Below, piece after piece: positions 12,400-12,785 of a stretch of 12,785 nt of DNA. This stretch comes from Bacteroidales bacterium. GTDB lineage: Bacteria; Bacteroidota; Bacteroidia; Bacteroidales; UBA3663. The stretch spans positions 1 through 12,785 of the forward strand of contig JAEDEY010000060.1 in NCBI GenBank assembly GCA_016293065.1. Direction: 5' to 3'. The notes below the pieces were generated by a model. That model ran no database searches and had not been told where the DNA came from. It saw only the letters and a list, made by a program, of their open reading frames with translations. Each line of letters begins with the position of its first letter. The first letter of the stretch is position 1. The position numbers and the translations under genes are program-made.

Positions 12400-12785
12400 A
12401 TGAGAGAATTCAAGGACTTGAAAATTGCAGTAGCGGGTACGGGCTATGTGGGCCTGTCGATTGCTACTCTTTTGGCACAGAACCATGAGGTGGTGGCTGT
12501 CGATGTGATACAGGAGAAGGTCGATAAGATCAACAGCCGTGTTTCGCCTATCCAGGACGAATATATCGAGAAGTATTTCGCCGAGAAGAACCTCAATCTT
12601 CGTGCTACGCTCGACGGACGCGAGGCTTACAAGGAAGCCGACTTCGTCGTGATCGCTGCTCCTACCAACTATGACCCTGTCAAGAACTACTTCGACACAA
12701 GTCATGTCGAGGAGGTCATCGACCTTGTGCTCGAGGTCAATCCCGATGCCGTGATGGTGATCAAGAGTACCATCCCTGTTGGCTA
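12400..12785 (+). CDS. ugd: UDP-glucose 6-dehydrogenase, N-terminal part (truncated by window edge)
   Basis: ATG 12400 opens a frame of 128 full codons that runs off the right edge. The product is a nucleotide-sugar dehydrogenase that oxidises UDP-glucose to UDP-glucuronate with NAD+, supplying capsule or other polysaccharide synthesis. The N-terminal Rossmann motif is VAGTGYVGLS (11-20), followed by an acidic strand end VVAVDV. The segment APTNYDPVKNYFDTSHVE (88-105) is typical of the short Ugd type (E. coli-like, about 390 residues) rather than the UDP-ManNAc or GDP-mannose dehydrogenases, and KSTIPVG follows. The catalytic cysteine and C-terminal domain are outside the window. The start is supported by the distance to the Rossmann motif. 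It sits 17 bp after the pgk terminator with no visible promoter of its own. Confidence 0.88.
   Translation, partial: MREFKDLKIAVAGTGYVGLSIATLLAQNHEVVAVDVIQEKVDKINSRVSPIQDEYIEKYFAEKNLNLRATLDGREAYKEADFVVIAAPTNYDPVKNYFDTSHVEEVIDLVLEVNPDAVMVIKSTIPVG

Noticed and set aside
1..12785. CRISPR arrays, insertion sequences, tRNA or rRNA genes, attachment sites
   Set aside because: I saw no repeated spaced units, transposase or integrase genes, terminal repeats or tRNA-like folds; the gaps between genes are all shorter than 200 bp.

Overview
The window reads as chromosomal DNA from a member of the Bacteroidales (Bacteroidota). The evidence is the protein set: a bifunctional Fkp, a signal-peptide-bearing aminopeptidase C, a lipoprotein-type LptC, and a phosphoglycerate kinase with a long acidic/lysine-rich insert. 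The promoters agree: several intergenic regions carry the Bacteroidota -7 element TAnnTTTG instead of a sigma70 -10 box. Intergenic DNA is AT-rich and genes are moderately GC-rich. I cannot fix the genus; a Prevotella-, Muribaculum- or Bacteroides-like organism would fit.

Layout, left to right. (1) 1-1889, minus strand: the first 629 codons of fkp (L-fucokinase/GDP-L-fucose pyrophosphorylase), running off the left edge. (2) 2031-4701, plus strand: two exported thiol hydrolases, each with its own promoter: an aminopeptidase C/bleomycin-hydrolase-type C1 peptidase and a choloylglycine-hydrolase-family Ntn amidase. (3) 4705-9915, minus strand: an envelope-biogenesis block in the transcription order lptC, a CNNM/CBS (CorC-like) membrane protein overlapping lptC by 8 bp, a PpiD/SurA-like periplasmic folding factor, and rlmN beyond a strong terminator. 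(4) 10103-12785, plus strand: thyA, pgk with a strong terminator, and the start of a UDP-glucose 6-dehydrogenase gene running off the right edge.

Functionally this is mostly core metabolism and envelope building. Fkp makes GDP-fucose for surface glycans and the terminal Ugd makes UDP-glucuronate for polysaccharides. LptC and the PpiD-like protein serve outer-membrane assembly. RlmN modifies rRNA/tRNA, ThyA makes dTMP, and Pgk is glycolytic. The secreted peptidase and amidase are the only genes that look turned towards the environment.

I found no mobile element, CRISPR array, tRNA, rRNA or obvious novel multi-gene system. Every stretch longer than 300 bases is accounted for by a gene. The points most worth a second look are small: an Fkp that lacks segments I recall in the Bacteroides fragilis enzyme; an amidase whose catalytic N-terminal cysteine is exposed by signal peptidase; a PpiD homologue with an eroded parvulin domain; a symmetric overlapping lptC/thyA promoter; and a 14-bp perfect palindrome at the presumed pgk transcription start.
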